Source: Rheinheimera pleomorphica (GTDB taxonomy: Bacteria; Pseudomonadota; Gammaproteobacteria; Enterobacterales; Alteromonadaceae). From it: 64,000 nt of DNA. Shown here piece by piece: positions 61,522 through 64,000 of this stretch. Within the stretch, counting starts at the first letter, position 1, and each line of letters begins with the position of its first letter. Below the pieces are notes generated by a model. The model was not told where the DNA came from. It searched no databases and saw nothing but the letters and a program-made list of their open reading frames with translations. The position numbers were made by a program, and so were the translations under genes. Where the stretch lies: positions 141,721-205,720 of the forward strand of contig NZ_SIRR01000001.1 in assembly GCF_011634895.1 (NCBI RefSeq), in the 5' to 3' direction.

Positions 61522-63561
61522 TTAGTCTGCGGTTTTCTGCCGGTACTTTTCAAACCAGTACAGGATATAGGCCGTTTTCGCCATTAAATTACTTGGCCGG
61601 CTGTATATCGAATGCGAGGCTTCCGGAATACGCACCATGGCAGTATCAATACCACGTAATTGCAATGCCTGATAAAACTGCTCGGTTTCCGAGATTGGCG
61701 TGCGGTGATCAGCTTCGCCGGTCATTAGCATGGTGGGCGTTTTCACATTACCCACATAACTAATAGGCGAATACTTTAAGTAATGCTGCGGGTTTTCCCA
61801 CGGCATGGCCGGAAACCAGTACTGGCTAAAGTAACTGTACATATCGGCATTAAGTACAAAGCTAAACCAGTTTATCACCGGCTTTACTGACACTGCCGCA
61901 GCAAAACGGTCAGTGTGGCCAACAATCCAGGCCGTTAACGCACCGCCGCCACTGCCGCCGGTAACAAACAACTCTTTTTCATTGATAAAGCCTTTAGCAA
62001 TGACTGCATCGACACCATCCATCAGATCATTGAAGTCCTGGCTGGGGTAGTTATGATGAATAAGATTGGCAAAATCTTCACCATAACTGGTGCTGCCACG
62101 TGGATTGGTATACAACACCACATAGCCTTGCGCTGCCATTAGTTGCAGCTCCATAGCGAAATGCGGGCCATAAGCGGTATGTGGGCCGCCATGAATTTCT
62201 AGAATAAGCGGGTATTTTTTACTGGCATCAAACTGTGGCGGATAAATGATCCAGCCTTGTAACTTACGCTGATCAACTGATGAGCTATACCAGAACTCTT
62301 CGACTTCGCCGATATCGTTAGCAAACAACAAATCAGCGTTGAGGCTGGTGAGCGTCTGCTTGTTGCGCTTATGAATAACCGCCAGCTCCGCCGGTGTTTG
62401 CGTATTCATTTGGGTATAGGCAATCAGGCCATTATCCGCAGCAGCGAACTGGCCGCCACTGTATGGCCGGCCGTAAGAGCCACCGCCTAGATCTTCGGTA
62501 ATAATACTGCGTTTACCAGATAAGGCTTGCTCTGCCAGTATACCTTTACCTTCACTATCGTAAGAAATATACAAGGCTTTACTGTTGGGTAGCCATTGAA
62601 AATCATCAATAGCGCGGTCTAAATCTTCGGTCAGATTGCGGATATTACTGCCATCGGCATTCATGACATACAAGCGGTTGGCCTGATGTGCCAGTTTGCG
62701 ATCATCAAAACCGACATAGGCGATAAGTTTACCGTTGGGCGACAGCTGCGGCCTGGCGTCAGGGCCGTTGCGATCAGTAAGTTGTGTCAGTTTACGCTCA
62801 GCCAGCGTCAGCTGGAATAGTTCACTATTTAATGGTTTTGACTGCCAGTCGGCATGACGGTTAGCAGAGAAATAAATCGCTTTGCTATCCTTCGTCCAAC
62901 TGATCGCACCGGCATGATTAAAATCACCTTCGGTTAGCTGAATAGCAGAACCACCATCAGCCGGCATAATATAAATATGCTGATAACCGGCTTTCAGATA
63001 GCCGGCACCATCGGCGCGGTACTGTTTGTTATCGATATATATCGCAGCTTTTGCCCAATCAGCTTTTTCCGGCTTGCCAGGTAAACTAACCGGCGCTTTA
63101 ACTTGCTTCGGTGTAAACATGGTAAAAGCCAGCCATTTACCATCCGGCGACCAGCTTAAATTGGCAGGGCCTTGCGTTAGCTGACCTAACTGTGACGTGC
63201 GGCCACTATCAAGCCATTTAACATGAATTTGGCCATTACTAATAAACGCCAGCCGTTTATAGTCCGGCGCCCAGCGCGGTGAACTGGCATTAATATCTTT
63301 ATCGGTTAAGGCTTGCTGTGTTTTGCCATCGGCAGAACTGAGCCATAACGTCATACGCCGCCGGTCGGTTTGCTTGTCCATCCAGTTACGTACAAAAACA
63401 ATTTGCTCGCCTTTGCTGTCAGGCTGCGGATCAGATACAAACTCCAGGTTAAACACATCTTCATATTGCAGTGGCTTAGCGGCCTGAGCTGTACTGCCTA
63501 AAGCCAACAGTAAGCTAGCAGTTAAATAAAAAGGATTAGCTATACGAGGTATCTTCATCAT
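61522..63561 (-). CDS. S9 family peptidase (acylaminoacyl-/dipeptidyl-peptidase-like)
   Basis: A 679-aa exported protease with signal peptide (cut near AQA, residue 28). The first 420 residues form a beta-propeller with repeated RLAF/LSWSPDGKWLAF and DARPQLSPNGKLIAY blades. The C-terminal domain is an alpha/beta hydrolase with nucleophile elbow GGSGGG, Asp in TGEADHRTP and His in EASHSIYSR. S9 proteases cleave short peptides, commonly after proline or from acylated N-termini. The 152 bases before the tRNA hold only the weak hairpin above. Confidence 0.92.
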   Translation of the reverse strand: MMKIPRIANPFYLTASLLLALGSTAQAAKPLQYEDVFNLEFVSDPQPDSKGEQIVFVRNWMDKQTDRRRMTLWLSSADGKTQQALTDKDINASSPRWAPDYKRLAFISNGQIHVKWLDSGRTSQLGQLTQGPANLSWSPDGKWLAFTMFTPKQVKAPVSLPGKPEKADWAKAAIYIDNKQYRADGAGYLKAGYQHIYIMPADGGSAIQLTEGDFNHAGAISWTKDSKAIYFSANRHADWQSKPLNSELFQLTLAERKLTQLTDRNGPDARPQLSPNGKLIAYVGFDDRKLAHQANRLYVMNADGSNIRNLTEDLDRAIDDFQWLPNSKALYISYDSEGKGILAEQALSGKRSIITEDLGGGSYGRPYSGGQFAAADNGLIAYTQMNTQTPAELAVIHKRNKQTLTSLNADLLFANDIGEVEEFWYSSSVDQRKLQGWIIYPPQFDASKKYPLILEIHGGPHTAYGPHFAMELQLMAAQGYVVLYTNPRGSTSYGEDFANLIHHNYPSQDFNDLMDGVDAVIAKGFINEKELFVTGGSGGGALTAWIVGHTDRFAAAVSVKPVINWFSFVLNADMYSYFSQYWFPAMPWENPQHYLKYSPISYVGNVKTPTMLMTGEADHRTPISETEQFYQALQLRGIDTAMVRIPEASHSIYSRPSNLMAKTAYILYWFEKYRQKTAD

Positions 63562-63661
63562 GGCATCCGGATTTATTGTTATAGGTGCCGTTTGATACTA
63601 GCTTATTTGTAGCAGCGAGCTAACTGATTTCGCCAGAGTGAAACTACTAAGAGATAAAACG

Positions 63662-63694
63662 CAAAAAGGCCTACCGTTTAGGGTAGGCCTTTTG
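63662..63694 (-). terminator. Terminator of the rRNA operon
   Basis: Perfect stem AAAAGGCCTACC / GGTAGGCCTTTT with loop GTTTAG lies just after the 5S gene in the minus direction, followed by T on the minus strand. Confidence 0.9.
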
Positions 63695-63704
63695 CTTGAA
63701 TGAG

Positions 63705-63823
63705 GAGCCTGGCGGTGAACTACTCTCGCATAGCGAATGCTACACTACCATCGTCGCAGCTGCGTTTCACTTCTGAGTTCGGAATGGGATCAGGTGGTTC
63801 CACAGCGCTATTGCCACCAGGCA
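63705..63823 (-). rRNA. rrf: 5S ribosomal RNA
   Basis: On the minus strand the sequence runs TGCCTGGTGGCAATAGC, through CCCATTCCGAACTCAGAAG and GATGGTAGTGT, to GCCAGGCTCC, the standard 5S elements with complementary ends. End positions are exact to about two bases. Confidence 0.97.
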
Positions 63824-63979
63824 AAAACTGTTTGGAACATGCTTAACGCCCTTCAGTGCGGCACTCTTGTGCTACGTGCAGGGTAAAATCCATGGAGGCA
63901 TTTGATTTAAACATGTTCTCGTATTTGGCAATCTGATAAGTAAATGCACACTGTATCTTTAAAACATCTTGGGCGTTGT

Positions 63980-64000
63980 ATGGTTAAGCCTCTCGGGCAA
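63980..64000 (-). rRNA. rrl: 23S ribosomal RNA, 3' end only
   Basis: On the minus strand the last bases read TTGCCCGAGAGGCTTAACCA, matching the conserved 3' tail of gammaproteobacterial 23S rRNA. Only about 20 bases are inside the window. The spacer 63824-63979 to 5S shows no tRNA. Confidence 0.8.

Noticed and set aside
1..64000. CRISPR array
   Set aside because: No regularly spaced repeats of 24-40 bases were seen.

Overview
The window looks like a chromosome segment of a free-living gammaproteobacterium of the Alteromonadales/Chromatiales type (Rheinheimera, Alishewanella or Arsukibacterium would fit, but that placement is a guess). The evidence is gene order: aroF-tyrA with a fused chorismate mutase, rpsP-rimM-trmD-rplS, ffh beside ypjD and yfjD/corC, bamD divergent from rluD-pgeF-clpB, serB divergent from smp/ahpA, and holD-rimI. 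The window ends in the 3' part of an rRNA operon (23S tail and 5S, minus strand).

Layout. 0-31 kb is a conserved core, mostly on the minus strand: aromatic amino acid synthesis, the ribosome/tRNA-modification operon, signal recognition particle, glutathione synthesis, an Aer-like chemoreceptor, phosphatidylserine synthase, ClpB with a convincing sigma-32 promoter, RluD, BamD, RadA, a two-PilZ-domain protein, SerB, PdxH, ArgS and PrfC. 31-58 kb is an accessory region of exported enzymes and regulators. 58-61 kb holds an ArsR-regulated Cys-rich permease and a cytosolic-type M14 carboxypeptidase. 61-64 kb holds holD-rimI, tRNA-Trp, an S9 peptidase and the rRNA operon end.

The accessory region contains the most interesting material. 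It has three paralogous OmpR-type response regulators. One (53637-54320) is canonical and sits in an operon S41 lipoprotein - regulator - histidine kinase - AraC. The other two (34849-35586 and 45485-46168) have no adjacent partner kinase of the OmpR/EnvZ type and have lost the receiver catalytic residues (Asp54 to Asn, the switch Thr to Ser, Lys105 to Arg or Thr, and one acidic-pocket residue). All three keep an essentially identical DNA recognition helix. A PhoB/OmpR-like tandem half-site, YGTCR-N6-YGTGA, occurs in four intergenic regions, and a relaxed copy in a fifth, upstream of exported-protein genes of the same region: a DJ-1/PfpI protein, a beta-lactamase-like hydrolase, a metallo-beta-lactamase-like protein with a broken metal site, a LytS-type kinase/small membrane peptide pair, and the S41-regulator-kinase operon. 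I infer a single regulon in which two phosphorylation-dead regulators compete with, or act constitutively beside, a phosphorylatable one.

The same region has two FGE-sulfatase-like (SUMF1) exported proteins that lack the catalytic cysteines, two DJ-1/PfpI proteins, a trypsin-ankyrin fusion, and a 5'-truncated PdxH-like pseudogene. The pattern of regulator plus SUMF1 protein plus exported enzymes at 31-36 kb and again at 40-46 kb suggests segmental duplication. No CRISPR array, insertion sequence, integrase or phage gene was seen.
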